Part shown: positions 43,066 through 51,493 of the stretch, piece by piece
How the letters are laid out: each line of letters opens with the position of its first letter
Numbering within the stretch: the first letter of the stretch is position 1
Origin: CAVVKW01 sp963761705
Lineage (GTDB): Bacteria > Verrucomicrobiota > Verrucomicrobiia > Chthoniobacterales > JAATET01
Direction of reading: 5' to 3'
DNA: 64,000 nt
Assembly (NCBI GenBank): GCA_963761705.1
Contig: CAVXHK010000003.1
Location: 62,001 to 126,000, forward strand
Position numbers and translations under genes: made by a program
The notes under the pieces: model-generated
What the model was told of the DNA's origin: nothing
Databases searched by the model: none
Seen by the model: only the letters and a program-made list of their open reading frames with translations

Positions 43066-43911
43066 ATGAGTTTGTATTGGCTGCAATTGCGGGGCGAATT
43101 AAGGAAGCTCTTCGCGCGAAAACGGACCTACATCGGCTTCGGGGCGTTTCTCGCGATCGAGCTCGTGCTGCTTGGTCTGCTGCGGCTCGACCGGGTGCAG
43201 CGATCGGTGGCAAAGACCATCGAGGCGAGTGGCTACGACGCGACGGAGTATCTCTCGGGCCTGACACTCGCGATGATGATCCTGCTTTTTACCGTGTTGC
43301 TACTCGGGGCGCTCTATCTGGCGTTGGTCGCGGGGGACCTCGTGAGCAAGGAGGTCGAAGATGGGACGATGCGAATGATTCTCTGTCGCCCGGTGTCGCG
43401 GTTGACGCTGCTCTCGCAGAAGGCGCTGGCCGGGTTCGTCTACACGGGGACGCTGGTGCTCTTCATAAGCGCGACGGCGTTGATTGCGGGACTCATTGAT
43501 CACGGGATGGGCGGGTTGTTCGTGTTCGCGCCGATGGAGCGGGTCTTCGCGTTGTATGAGTTCGGCGAGGGGCTGGGGCGGTACGCTCTGGCGCAGCCAT
43601 TTCTTATCGTGAGTTTGTTTACGATTACAGCGATCGGGTTTTTCTTTTCTTGCCTGAACATGAAGCCTGCAGCGGCCACGATTGTGACGCTTTCGATTCT
43701 GCTCATTGATTCGATCCTGAAGAACGTCCCGTATTTCGACACGATCCGGGAGTGGTTTCTGACGGCGCAGATGGCGGCGTGGGTGCGGGTATTCGAACCG
43801 CGGATTCCGTGGGATGGGATCGTCGAAAGCTACGCGGTGCTTCTGGCGATTGACGCGACGCTCCTTGTGCTCGGGTGGATGGCTTTCGAGCGGCGCGACT
43901 TTAAGTCGTAG
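43066..43911 (+). CDS. ABC-2 type transporter permease
   Basis: A 281-residue protein with about six TM helices: YIGFGAFLAIELVLLGLL, AMMILLFTVLLLGALYLALVAG, LAGFVYTGTLVLFISATALIAG, AQPFLIVSLFTITAIGFFF, ATIVTLSILLIDSIL and YAVLLAIDATLLVLGWMAF. The DLVSKEVEDGTMRMILCRPVSR segment is the ABC-2 permease signature loop. It forms an exporter with the upstream ATPase. Confidence 0.9.
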   Translation: MSLYWLQLRGELRKLFARKRTYIGFGAFLAIELVLLGLLRLDRVQRSVAKTIEASGYDATEYLSGLTLAMMILLFTVLLLGALYLALVAGDLVSKEVEDGTMRMILCRPVSRLTLLSQKALAGFVYTGTLVLFISATALIAGLIDHGMGGLFVFAPMERVFALYEFGEGLGRYALAQPFLIVSLFTITAIGFFFSCLNMKPAAATIVTLSILLIDSILKNVPYFDTIREWFLTAQMAAWVRVFEPRIPWDGIVESYAVLLAIDATLLVLGWMAFERRDFKS

Positions 43912-43959
43912 AGCAACTCGTCTGGTAGCCTGATCGGCTTCATCGAACCGCCGCTGCGG

Positions 43960-44844
43960 TCAATTCGCCAACAGGATGGGGCCTTCTGGGGAGGCGGAAC
44001 CACCGGTCTTCTCGAGACTGACCGCGAAGGAGGAATCGGCGGAGACGGATTGGGTCGGGGCAAACTCGATGGTGGCGGAGCCGTCCGGCGCGACGGTGAA
44101 AGTGCCGGCGCTGATGGGTGCAGCCTGCTTTTTGTCGAGGACCCAGAGTTGGTAATCCTGACCGCGCTCGGCCTTGGGAAGTCGGCGGACGTTGAGAACG
44201 CCGGTCTGTTCGTCCTGGCTCCACGCGATGGAAGCGAGGTAGGTGGAGTCAACTTGGGACGTGAGCGTCGCGACCTTCATCTCGGCGACGGCGCTGCGGT
44301 CTCGGAGGGAAGAAATCTGGGCCTGAAGATCGGCGGCGTCTTCGGACAGGGCGGCGAACTGCTTTTCCGAAGCGTTGAGAGCTTCAGCCGCGGTGCGATT
44401 TTTACTCTCCAGACTAGCGACCTGCTTGAAGAGGTCTTCGGAAACGGCGGTTTGCGTCGCGAGTTCGCGCGACTGCTGCATGAGCGACTGGTTGTTCGTC
44501 CAGAGGATGCCGGCGAAGATCGCGAGAGCCGCGGCGGCTGCCCACGGAATCCACGTGGATTTTTGGGCGCTAGGTGAAGCGGCGGTGCTGGCGGGCGACG
44601 CCGATTCCGCGACGCCGAGCCGCTCGTTGCGGACAGCGGCGATGACGTCGCTTTTGAGTGACGGCGGGAGCGCAACCGACGGGGCCGAATAGGCGAGGAG
44701 GGCGATGTCTTCGCGCAGCTCATCGACGTAGGCGCGGAGTTCCGCGTCGGCGGTCAGTCGAGCGTCGAACGCTTCGAGTTGATCGTCCGGCAGACAGCCG
44801 AGGACGAAGTCAATCGCTTGGTCGTTGGTGGATTCGTCGATCAT
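43960..44844 (-). CDS. Membrane anti-sigma factor (RskA-like)
   Basis: A 294-residue protein. The cytoplasmic N-terminus (NDQAIDFVLGCLPDDQLEAF, LREDIALLAYSAPSVALPP) resembles anti-sigma domains of the RskA/SigK-regulator group. It has one TM (IPWAAAAALAIFAGILW, ~115-133), a coiled coil rich in Leu/Ala/Glu (~140-200) and a C-terminal RskA domain (STYLASIAWSQDEQTGVLNV, RGQDYQLWVLDKKQAAPISAG, FAVSLEKTGGSASPEGPILLAN). Its ATG overlaps the sigma gene's stop, the usual coupling for a stoichiometric sigma/anti-sigma pair. Release probably requires regulated proteolysis. Confidence 0.9.
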   Translation of the reverse strand: MIDESTNDQAIDFVLGCLPDDQLEAFDARLTADAELRAYVDELREDIALLAYSAPSVALPPSLKSDVIAAVRNERLGVAESASPASTAASPSAQKSTWIPWAAAAALAIFAGILWTNNQSLMQQSRELATQTAVSEDLFKQVASLESKNRTAAEALNASEKQFAALSEDAADLQAQISSLRDRSAVAEMKVATLTSQVDSTYLASIAWSQDEQTGVLNVRRLPKAERGQDYQLWVLDKKQAAPISAGTFTVAPDGSATIEFAPTQSVSADSSFAVSLEKTGGSASPEGPILLAN

Positions 44845-45413
44845 TCCTTGATCTCGACTCCGGTTTTGCGTCGCAGCTTGGCGATACCAAGGCGGATGCG
44901 GGACTTGACCGTTCCAACGCTTTCGTGGAGTCGCTCGGCGATCTGCGGATGGGTCAGCCCGTCGAAGAAGGCGAGCGATACGGCCTCGCGCTGGTTGCTC
45001 GGGAGTTCCTCGACCCATTTTGCAACGATGACCGCGCGTTCGTTTCCGGCGGTCTCGGCAGCGGCGTCAAGCGTCTCGTCGATGGGCTCGTTGGCGGGGT
45101 TGGGCTCGGCGGAGCCAGGAGCTTCGGGGAGTCGACGCTGAGTGTGGCGCAAGCGGTCGATCGCTTTGTTGCGGGCGATGGTGACGAGCCAGGTGAAGGG
45201 GCTCGACCGGCGACCATCGAAGGTCTCGGCGTTCTTCCAGAGAGAGACAAAAACGTCCTGAACGACCTCTTCGGCGTCGGCTGGGTTGCGAAGAATCCGG
45301 TGGACCATGGAGTAAAGCGGTCGGGCGAAGCGGTCGTAGAGATCGCCAACGGCGGACTCGTCGCCGTCGGCGAGACGTTTGATTAATTCGAGTTCGTCGT
45401 TGGGTGCATCCAT
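44841..45413 (-). CDS. ECF RNA polymerase sigma factor (SigK/RpoE-like)
   Basis: The ATG at 45413 gives MDAPNDELELIKRLADGDE, the normal ECF start; the frame is open further upstream to 45707 but that part lacks family features. Region 2: AVGDLYDRFARPLYSMVHRI, DAEEVVQDVFVSLWKNAETF, SSPFTWLVTIARNKAIDRLR. Region 4: LPSNQREAVSLAFFDGLTHP, QIAERLHESVGTVKSRIRLG. It heads the operon with the RskA-like anti-sigma factor. Confidence 0.93.
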   Translation of the reverse strand: MDAPNDELELIKRLADGDESAVGDLYDRFARPLYSMVHRILRNPADAEEVVQDVFVSLWKNAETFDGRRSSPFTWLVTIARNKAIDRLRHTQRRLPEAPGSAEPNPANEPIDETLDAAAETAGNERAVIVAKWVEELPSNQREAVSLAFFDGLTHPQIAERLHESVGTVKSRIRLGIAKLRRKTGVEIKE

Positions 45414-45722
45414 CGCGTGCGCCGCGGAGAATAGCGGCTTCGCGACGAAACCCCAATCATTTGTGGGCCTGCGCAGTGCAAAGTCGGTGATTCCCGACGG
45501 AAGTCTCGATACGTCCAACTTCCGCCGGGGTTGCACCAACCAACCCTTGATCAGGTGAATCGAAAGATCGACCACATCCGCCGATTTCGCAACCGTGGCC
45601 GGGAAGGAAATCGGATTCCGCAAATTTGGGAAATGAAGAGCAAGGTCGGACATTGGTCTAAACCGATCTTCGTTTGGAGACTCATGGTGGATCAGCGTTT
45701 TTTCCAACCGAGGGGCGGGTCG
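45414..45722. other. Intergenic region upstream of the sigma operon
   Basis: This 309-bp stretch between the ECF sigma start and the polB stop shows no supportable gene. The sigma frame stays open through most of it without family resemblance. It should contain the sigma operon promoter, but I could not recognise an ECF -35/-10 pair. Confidence 0.5.
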
Positions 45723-47762
45723 CTAGAATAATTCGTCGGTCGGCTCGGGGATGAAGTCGGCGAACTTCTTGTGAAGGTCGTTGAGCTTACCGACGTAATA
45801 TTCGACGTTTTCATCCCGTGCGTCGCCGTTCCAGCTGGTCACGAGTCGGGCGTGGTCGTAGGCGGTGACCTTCTTTTTCCCGCCGGTGATGTAATAGCTG
45901 ACCGTGTCGCCGGCTTGGTAGTTTCGGTCGCTGGCCAGCGCGAGTTCGAAGGCGGCGGAGCGGTTGCGCGACGAGGCGGCGATCTTTTTCTCGTAGGCGG
46001 CTGGGCTGTCCTGCAGGGCTTCCGTTTTGGCAATTCGCTCGACGGGCCAGGAGCGGGCGCGGAGGTCGCGCTCGTAGTCGGCGCGAAGCTGGTGCGCCGC
46101 GGCAGCGTCTTCGGCGAGGATGTGACGGACGAGCCGTTGGAGAAAGTCGCGGAGGTAGGGTTCCATGCCGCGGCTTTTGAGGGCGGCACCCTTGAGGATG
46201 AGCGTGCCGTCGGCCTCGAGGAGCGCGTAGTTCTTGGCCTTGTAGCTGAACATGGCGTCGTAGCGGTGGTCAAAATCCACTTCGATGCCGTCGGGGAGCT
46301 CGGCGCGGAGGCCGGCGTCTAGCGTCTCGACGGTGACGCCGTGGGGTGGTTGGAAATAAATGCCGTCCGTGTCGATTTCGATGATGTGGGACCCCTGTTC
46401 GTTGAGCCAATCGACCATCTGGCGGAGGAGCTCACGACCTTTGGCGGTGACGGCTGCGGCGGCGTCGAAGTCGGCAAAATGCCCTTGGCCGAAGCCGAGG
46501 TAGCCGTAGAACGAGTTGATGAGAATCTTGAACGTGTTCTGCAGCGCGGAGAAATGGCGGCGCGAGGTCTCATCGGTCGCGTCGCGCATCTGCCCTTTGG
46601 CCGCGAGGCGGAAGGTCCGGAGATCACGGAGGAGGCCGGAGAAGACGGCGAGGTGGTCCGTTTTCGGGAGATAGTCGAAGGTGAGAATGACCGATGGGTA
46701 GAGCGACGCGACGTCGCAGTGCCAGACGTCGCGGGCGACTCCGTGGAAAAAGACGTCCGTCATGCCTCCTTCAAAAAATCGGGACTCGGGTGGCTCTGGG
46801 AGCGAGTGGCCGCGGTGAAAATACTCGCGCAGAAAGAGCGCGTCGATCTTGGTTGCGTTGCCGCGAACGATGACGTCTTGGTAGTTGTAGGGAAAGATCT
46901 GCGCCTGGATGAAGTAGCTGGGCGACAGCGCGGCGGCAACGGCGGCGGTCACGCGCGGGTCGGTGGGAGCCAGCGTGGCGTCGGCAAGCTTGAGGTGAGC
47001 GGCGACGGTGGGGAGGTCGAAGTCTTCGAGTTCGCGCGTGCCGATGTCGTAGTATTGGGCGAGGACCCAGGTATCGACGAGGTGGCGTCCGTGGCAGGCG
47101 AAGCGGGGGTATTGGATCGTCTTCTCGGCGATCTGGAGGCGGGAGTTGCGACTGGTGAGCACGGACTCGTCGCGTCCCCAGGGGAGCGTGGTTTTGGATT
47201 TCTTCACGTCGGCGACGAGGGCGGGGAGGATTTCCTTGAAGAGGTTGTGACCCTCGATCACGTCCGGGTCGCGGTCGGCGACGGCGGCGTTGAGTTGGGC
47301 GGTCGCGCCGCCGGCGGTGCGGTCGATGTCGAGGGTCCAGCCCGTGGTGTCACCCAGGTGAATGGTCTCAGCGTCGAGGCCGATCTGGAGGCGGTGGAGG
47401 TCTTCGAAAACGAGTTCCTTGAAGAGGGTGAGGCCGGTCTGCGTGAGGAACTGCTGGACTGGGTCGGAGAGCGCGAAGCTAGCGACCCCGGTGCCGCGGG
47501 CGGCAGCGCGAGAATTTTGAAAATGCTTCCAGGCCTTGAAGCGGCGGATGAAGCGGAGCGGTCCGGGGCCGTTGAGCGGCTGGTCGTCCTCGGTGCCTTC
47601 AGCCTGCCACGCGAAGGCGGTGAAGTCGCGGGTCTGGACGGTGATCCCGCCGTCCGGTTGGCGGACGTAGAGTAGCATCGTCTCAAAAATGCCGGGTTCG
47701 ACGGCGACGATGCGGGCTAGCGGATCGCGGCCGAACAGGATGGGATTGTCGTAGGTGTCCAC
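45723..47762 (-). CDS. Family B DNA polymerase (bacterial subfamily)
   Basis: A 679-residue protein. Polymerase motif A CDVASLYPSVILTFD, motif B NTFKILINSFYGYLGFGQG and motif C IIEIDTDGIYF (DTDG instead of the textbook DTDS) are all present, with the KNYALLE lysine region after them. The N-terminal exonuclease region is recognisable but odd: DPDVIEGHNLFKEILPAL resembles Exo II and RHLVDTWVLAQYYD Exo III, while a clean DIE Exo I motif is not found (TLDIDRTAG instead). Proofreading may be weak or absent. It differs from E. coli Pol II in length and motif C and belongs to a subfamily scattered through soil bacteria. It stands alone, so a repair role is only a guess. Confidence 0.9.
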   Translation of the reverse strand: MDTYDNPILFGRDPLARIVAVEPGIFETMLLYVRQPDGGITVQTRDFTAFAWQAEGTEDDQPLNGPGPLRFIRRFKAWKHFQNSRAAARGTGVASFALSDPVQQFLTQTGLTLFKELVFEDLHRLQIGLDAETIHLGDTTGWTLDIDRTAGGATAQLNAAVADRDPDVIEGHNLFKEILPALVADVKKSKTTLPWGRDESVLTSRNSRLQIAEKTIQYPRFACHGRHLVDTWVLAQYYDIGTRELEDFDLPTVAAHLKLADATLAPTDPRVTAAVAAALSPSYFIQAQIFPYNYQDVIVRGNATKIDALFLREYFHRGHSLPEPPESRFFEGGMTDVFFHGVARDVWHCDVASLYPSVILTFDYLPKTDHLAVFSGLLRDLRTFRLAAKGQMRDATDETSRRHFSALQNTFKILINSFYGYLGFGQGHFADFDAAAAVTAKGRELLRQMVDWLNEQGSHIIEIDTDGIYFQPPHGVTVETLDAGLRAELPDGIEVDFDHRYDAMFSYKAKNYALLEADGTLILKGAALKSRGMEPYLRDFLQRLVRHILAEDAAAAHQLRADYERDLRARSWPVERIAKTEALQDSPAAYEKKIAASSRNRSAAFELALASDRNYQAGDTVSYYITGGKKKVTAYDHARLVTSWNGDARDENVEYYVGKLNDLHKKFADFIPEPTDELF

Positions 47763-47862
47763 GGGGAAGACGGTAGGCGAGCCGCGGCGGGAGTGTCACG
47801 AATTTGGGTGGATTTGAGGGTTGCAACCGCGCGGCCATGGGGGACGTTCTGTTCCACGGTAA

Positions 47863-48411
47863 ATGTTCGAAATTCTCTTCATTTTCGGAGCCATCGCCTG
47901 GGTCGTCCTCACGGCGATCGAATGGCTGGCGACGCTCGCCGCCTTTCCGACCATCGTGGCTGGAGTGGTCATCGTCCCGGTGCTTGCCGTGTGGTCATAC
48001 GGACGCGGGCTTCGGGAACTTCGGTTGGAATTTCTCAAGACCCGGCGCGGGTTCCTCCCACCGGAGCGCTTCTATTGGCCGGAGCAGTCGCGGGGCCTTG
48101 CGCACAGATCCGGTTGGTTGGTCGCCGCGAGTTTGGTGACGTGGGCGGTGGCGATCTGGCAGCCCGCTTCACTTGCCGTGACCGTGACGTCGGTCATTGG
48201 ATGGGTCGCGGGACTGGCTGCGATCATTTGCTCGGGCGTCGCGACGGCGTGGGTGGTGATTTTTTTCCGCGGATCGCAGCGGTTCGACGCTCTGACGCCG
48301 AACGTGATGGGTGCATTGCGAAGGGGAATGTTCTGGCTCTCGGACAACCACGAATTCCTCGGCGAGGAGCCGGAAGTGCCGCGGAAGAAAACGCGGGAGT
48401 CGATCTACTGA
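47863..48411 (+). CDS. Hypothetical membrane protein
   Basis: A 182-residue protein with about four hydrophobic segments: LFIFGAIAWVVLTAIEWLA, FPTIVAGVVIVPVLAVWSYG, SGWLVAASLVTWAVAIW and TVTSVIGWVAGLAAIICSGVA. A cytoplasmic-looking basic loop with Pro/Arg (KTRRGFLPPERFYWPEQS) separates the halves. I do not recognise the family. It converges on the RsbW-like gene and overlaps its stop by 7 bp. Confidence 0.7.
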   Translation: MFEILFIFGAIAWVVLTAIEWLATLAAFPTIVAGVVIVPVLAVWSYGRGLRELRLEFLKTRRGFLPPERFYWPEQSRGLAHRSGWLVAASLVTWAVAIWQPASLAVTVTSVIGWVAGLAAIICSGVATAWVVIFFRGSQRFDALTPNVMGALRRGMFWLSDNHEFLGEEPEVPRKKTRESIY

Positions 48412-48815
48412 GCTTCGGGATTGCGTCGTTTGACGAGCCGCAGCTCGGTCCCGCGGGCCTTGGGGTGGAAGTCGACGCAATCGAACGCGGTCTGCATAAT
48501 GCGGACGCCGAGGCCGCCGGGGCGAAAGTCCTGCAGGTCGCGGCCACGGATTTTCTCCGGATCGCAGGACGTGCCGAAGTCGCGGAGGATGCATTCGATC
48601 GAATCGCCGGAGCAATCGCAGCGGAGGCGGATCGGGCGCTCGGGATCACCCTGGTAGGCGTGGCGGATGATGTTCGCGCAGGCTTCGTCGAGTGCGAGGA
48701 CAACGAGTTCGGCGTCCATCTCGGGCACGCCTGATTCGAGGAGAAACGCGCGGACTTCATTCCGCATGGTGCGGAGTTCGCGGGTGTCACTTTCGAACCG
48801 GAGATCGAGCGTCAT
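48405..48815 (-). CDS. RsbW-like ATP-binding anti-sigma regulatory kinase (second module)
   Basis: A 136-residue HATPase_c_2 protein: N-box in VVLALDEACANIIRHAYQGD, G1 in ILRDFGTSCDPEKI and G2 in GGLGVRIMQTAFD, ending FHPKARGTELRLVKRR. Its ATG overlaps the stop of a GAF-SpoIIE phosphatase gene, giving a second kinase/phosphatase pair in the window beside that at 15275-17115. No STAS protein is encoded nearby. Confidence 0.9.
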   Translation of the reverse strand: MTLDLRFESDTRELRTMRNEVRAFLLESGVPEMDAELVVLALDEACANIIRHAYQGDPERPIRLRCDCSGDSIECILRDFGTSCDPEKIRGRDLQDFRPGGLGVRIMQTAFDCVDFHPKARGTELRLVKRRNPEAQ

Positions 48816-50089
48816 TCGAAGCCTCCGATCAGGATGGTGAGATCGTCGCGGGGGGCTTCGTTGCCACGGTAGCGTTTCTCGACGGAGACCAGGTGGTCGA
48901 CGACGGAGCGCGGGTCCGGGAAATCGCGACGGAGCTCCTCGGCGAGATGATCGTCAAAAAATTGGCCCGTGTCACCGTGACGCGACTCGGACAGACCATC
49001 GGTGAAAGTGACGAGGTATTCGCCGCGGCCTAACGTGATCTCATTCTGTTCGTAAGCGACGTCGGGAAGCACGCCAAGTGGGAGAGCGCCGGGCGTCTGA
49101 ATCTCGATGGGCTTGTTCTCGTGGCTCACGATCCACGGGCGGCAATGACCCGCGCTGGAGAGCTCGATCACGCGGGTTGCGGGGATCAGCCGACCAATGA
49201 GCGTCGTGATGAACATGCCGCGCACGATGTGATCGTGGAGCGTGCTGTTGAGCGTAGCGAGGGCGGCGGCTGGGCCGGTCGCGGTGGCAAAGACAAATTG
49301 CATCGCGCTGAGCGTCTGCGCCATCAGGAGCGAGGCCGGGATTCCCTTGCCGGACACGTCGCTGATCGCAAAGAAGACGCTCCCGTCGTTGCGCGGGAAG
49401 ACGGAGAAGAAATCACCGCCCACGTCGGACGCCGCCTTGTTGTAGCTCGCGAAGACAGCTCCCGGCACGAACTCCGGGACTGCCCGGGAGAGGAGTTCCT
49501 GCTGGATCTCGGCGGCGATGGAGACGTCGCGGTTGACGCGCTCCTGCTCGCGGATGCGATCAATGGCGCGGAGCTTCTCGATGGCCGTCGCGATGAGGTT
49601 GGAGTAGGCCTCGAAGCCTTCGAGGTCTTCGGTCTCGAAGGATTGTTTGTCCGTGGGATTGAGGATCTGAAGGACGCCGATCAGCGAACCGTCACGTTTG
49701 AGTGGGGCGCAGAGAATCGAGCGTGTGCGGAAGCCGCTGGCCCTGTCGGCGTCGCGGAAGAAGCGCTCATCCGCGTAGGCGTCGGGGATGAGTAGACTCT
49801 CGCCGTGCTCGAGCACCCAGCCCGAGATGCCCTGACCGCGCGGGACGGTGATCCGCGGCTGCGCGAACTCGCCCATCGAGGAGGATGAGATTTCCAGAGA
49901 GAGGGCGCCATTTTCCTCATCCAGAAGAAATAGCGAGGCTGCTTCCGCCCGAACAACCCTCCGGGCTACGTCGAGGACGGCGCGCAGCAGCTCGTCGTAA
50001 TCGGTGATGGAATTGATGAGACCACTTACCTCGACAAGACCCCGATGGACGGCCAGGGACTTCCGAAGGGAGACGAGTTCAAGTTCCAC
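48812..50089 (-). CDS. GAF domain-SpoIIE/PP2C phosphatase (RsbU-like)
   Basis: The GTG at 50089 gives a ~425-residue protein; an open extension upstream crosses the divergent intergenic region. GAF domain (~20-175: EVSGLINSITDYDELLRAV, ASLFLLDEENGALSLEIS, GQGISGWVLEHGESLLI, GVLQILNPTDKQSF), helical linker with the RsbU-like AAEIQQELLSRAVPEFVPG, and PP2C domain: SDVGGDFFSVFP, AISDVSGKGIPASLLMA, ELSSAGHCRPWIV, VTFTDGLSESRHG and RDDLTILIGG, containing all metal-binding acids. GAF ligand unknown. It is coupled to an RsbW-like kinase by a 4-bp overlap. Confidence 0.92.
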   Translation of the reverse strand: MELELVSLRKSLAVHRGLVEVSGLINSITDYDELLRAVLDVARRVVRAEAASLFLLDEENGALSLEISSSSMGEFAQPRITVPRGQGISGWVLEHGESLLIPDAYADERFFRDADRASGFRTRSILCAPLKRDGSLIGVLQILNPTDKQSFETEDLEGFEAYSNLIATAIEKLRAIDRIREQERVNRDVSIAAEIQQELLSRAVPEFVPGAVFASYNKAASDVGGDFFSVFPRNDGSVFFAISDVSGKGIPASLLMAQTLSAMQFVFATATGPAAALATLNSTLHDHIVRGMFITTLIGRLIPATRVIELSSAGHCRPWIVSHENKPIEIQTPGALPLGVLPDVAYEQNEITLGRGEYLVTFTDGLSESRHGDTGQFFDDHLAEELRRDFPDPRSVVDHLVSVEKRYRGNEAPRDDLTILIGGFE

Positions 50090-50100
50090 TGAATGAGCAT

Positions 50101-50141
50101 CAACGGAAACTCCGGAAAATCGAGCCGGAAAATTTCCGTTG
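50101..50141. promoter_or_regulatory. Inverted repeat in divergent promoter region
   Basis: CAACGGAAA (50101-50109) and TTTCCGTTG (50133-50141) form perfect 9-bp arms around a 23-base centre that itself holds two CCGGAAAA copies. It lies between the GTG of the phosphatase gene (minus) and the GTG of the secreted protein gene (plus). It could be an operator or an mRNA leader hairpin; no known regulator is matched. Confidence 0.45.
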
Positions 50142-50173
50142 GATTTTGCGACCACCTTCGCGAAGCTAATAGC

Positions 50174-50950
50174 GTGAAAGGTTACGTCGCAATTCCGATT
50201 CTCCTGCTCGCCGTCGCGACGGCGGCGACCGCAGAGACCGCCTACCGAGCCTTGGAGGTCATCAAAGCGGCCAAGGGCGACGCCGTGTTGGATCAACTCA
50301 TCGAGGCGCGGGGTGAGAGCGGGACGCCGCAGCCGCAGTCCTGGACGATCGTGATGATCGATTCGACGGCCCGCGGGGGGGTGCGGGAATTTGTGATCGC
50401 TGACGGTGCGATCCGGTCCGAGCGGACGCCGGTGCGCGGTTATTCCGGTCAGGCCGGACTGCCGCCGATCAACTTTTCGCGGCTAAACTTGGACTCCGAT
50501 GGCGCGTTCACGGTGGCGGAGAAAGAGGCCACGGGCGAGCGGGTCGGCTTCAACACCGTGGACTACACTTTGAGCACCGATCTCTCGACCGGATCGCCGC
50601 AGTGGGTCGTGCGCCTCTTCGATTACATGGGCGCTCCCGTCGGGACACTGGAAGTGTCCGCGGAAAATGGCAAACTTGTTCAAGGACTGCGGATCGACCC
50701 CGACGCCCGGGTCGCCGATCGTTCCGGCGACGACCGCACCGAAACCGTGGTCGTGCGCGGGACCGATCAGCGCGACCAAGGGAGCGCCGATGAGAGCGAC
50801 GAAATGGGTGGCGTCTTCGGGTTCGTCAAGCGACGAGCGGAGTACGACGCCAACAAGGTGAAGAACGTCACGCTCCGCACGGCTGGAACCGTCCAGAAAT
50901 TTTTGACCGGCAAGGACACCGTCAGCCCGGACGAGGATCGATCTCGCTAG
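50174..50950 (+). CDS. Secreted hypothetical protein
   Basis: A GTG at 50174 gives a clean signal peptide (MKGYVAIPILLLAVATAATA); the longer frame from 50093 would bury it. The mature ~235 residues contain YRALEVIKAAKGDAVLDQL, WTIVMIDSTARGGVREFVI and VVRLFDYMGAPVGTLEVSA, and a disordered acidic stretch before a conserved-looking end (MGGVFGFVKRRAEYDANKV, RTAGTVQKFLTGKDT). The WVVRLFDYMGAPVGTLEVS part recalls PepSY-like small periplasmic proteins, but this is weak. It lies 20 bp before nfeD and may be co-transcribed with nfeD-floA. Confidence 0.72.
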   Translation: MKGYVAIPILLLAVATAATAETAYRALEVIKAAKGDAVLDQLIEARGESGTPQPQSWTIVMIDSTARGGVREFVIADGAIRSERTPVRGYSGQAGLPPINFSRLNLDSDGAFTVAEKEATGERVGFNTVDYTLSTDLSTGSPQWVVRLFDYMGAPVGTLEVSAENGKLVQGLRIDPDARVADRSGDDRTETVVVRGTDQRDQGSADESDEMGGVFGFVKRRAEYDANKVKNVTLRTAGTVQKFLTGKDTVSPDEDRSR

Positions 50951-50970
50951 CGCGAGGTGGTTGGCCATTC

Positions 50971-51435
50971 ATGGGAACGATCCTTTTGCTCGCTGGCCTT
51001 GGGTTCCTGCTCGTCGTTGCGGAGATGTTCCTGCCCGGTATGGTGCTCGGGATTCTCGGAGCGATCCTGCTCGGCGCATCCGTGGTGGTGGGGTTTACGG
51101 AATTTGGTGCGGGCGGGGGCACGGTTGTCTTCTGCGTCGTGATGACGGGATCGATCATCGCGTTTCTACTCTGGATGAATCTCTTCCAGCGCACCGCGGT
51201 CGGGCGGAATCTCACGCTCGGCGTCAGTCTCGGCGCGGGTGACGATCTTCCCGAAGTCGCTTCGCTGCTGGGCAAGGACGGCAAAGCGATCACCGATTTG
51301 CGGCCCGCCGGAAAGATTCAGATCGAAGGCAAGAGGGTCGACGTCGTGGCCGAGAGCTCTTACGTCGAAGCCGGGGCCGCGGTCACCGTCATCCAAGCCG
51401 GGGGTTCGCGCGTCGTCGTCCGGAGAAAAAGTTAG
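50971..51435 (+). CDS. NfeD-like membrane protein
   Basis: A 154-residue NfeD1b-type protein: about three TM helices (TILLLAGLGFLLVVAEMF, GILGAILLGASVVVGF, VVFCVVMTGSIIAFLLWM) followed by a small OB-fold domain (GKDGKAITDLRPAGKIQIEG, KRVDVVAESSYVEAGAAVTV) ending with VIQAGGSRVVVRR. NfeD proteins partner with flotillins, and floA follows 58 bp downstream. The protein lacks the ClpP-like protease domain of long NfeD forms. Confidence 0.92.
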   Translation: MGTILLLAGLGFLLVVAEMFLPGMVLGILGAILLGASVVVGFTEFGAGGGTVVFCVVMTGSIIAFLLWMNLFQRTAVGRNLTLGVSLGAGDDLPEVASLLGKDGKAITDLRPAGKIQIEGKRVDVVAESSYVEAGAAVTVIQAGGSRVVVRRKS

Positions 51436-51493
51436 CCGATCCGCCGACCTGCGGTAAGGTCTTCCTTCTGCATAGTAAACCCATCACTCATCC

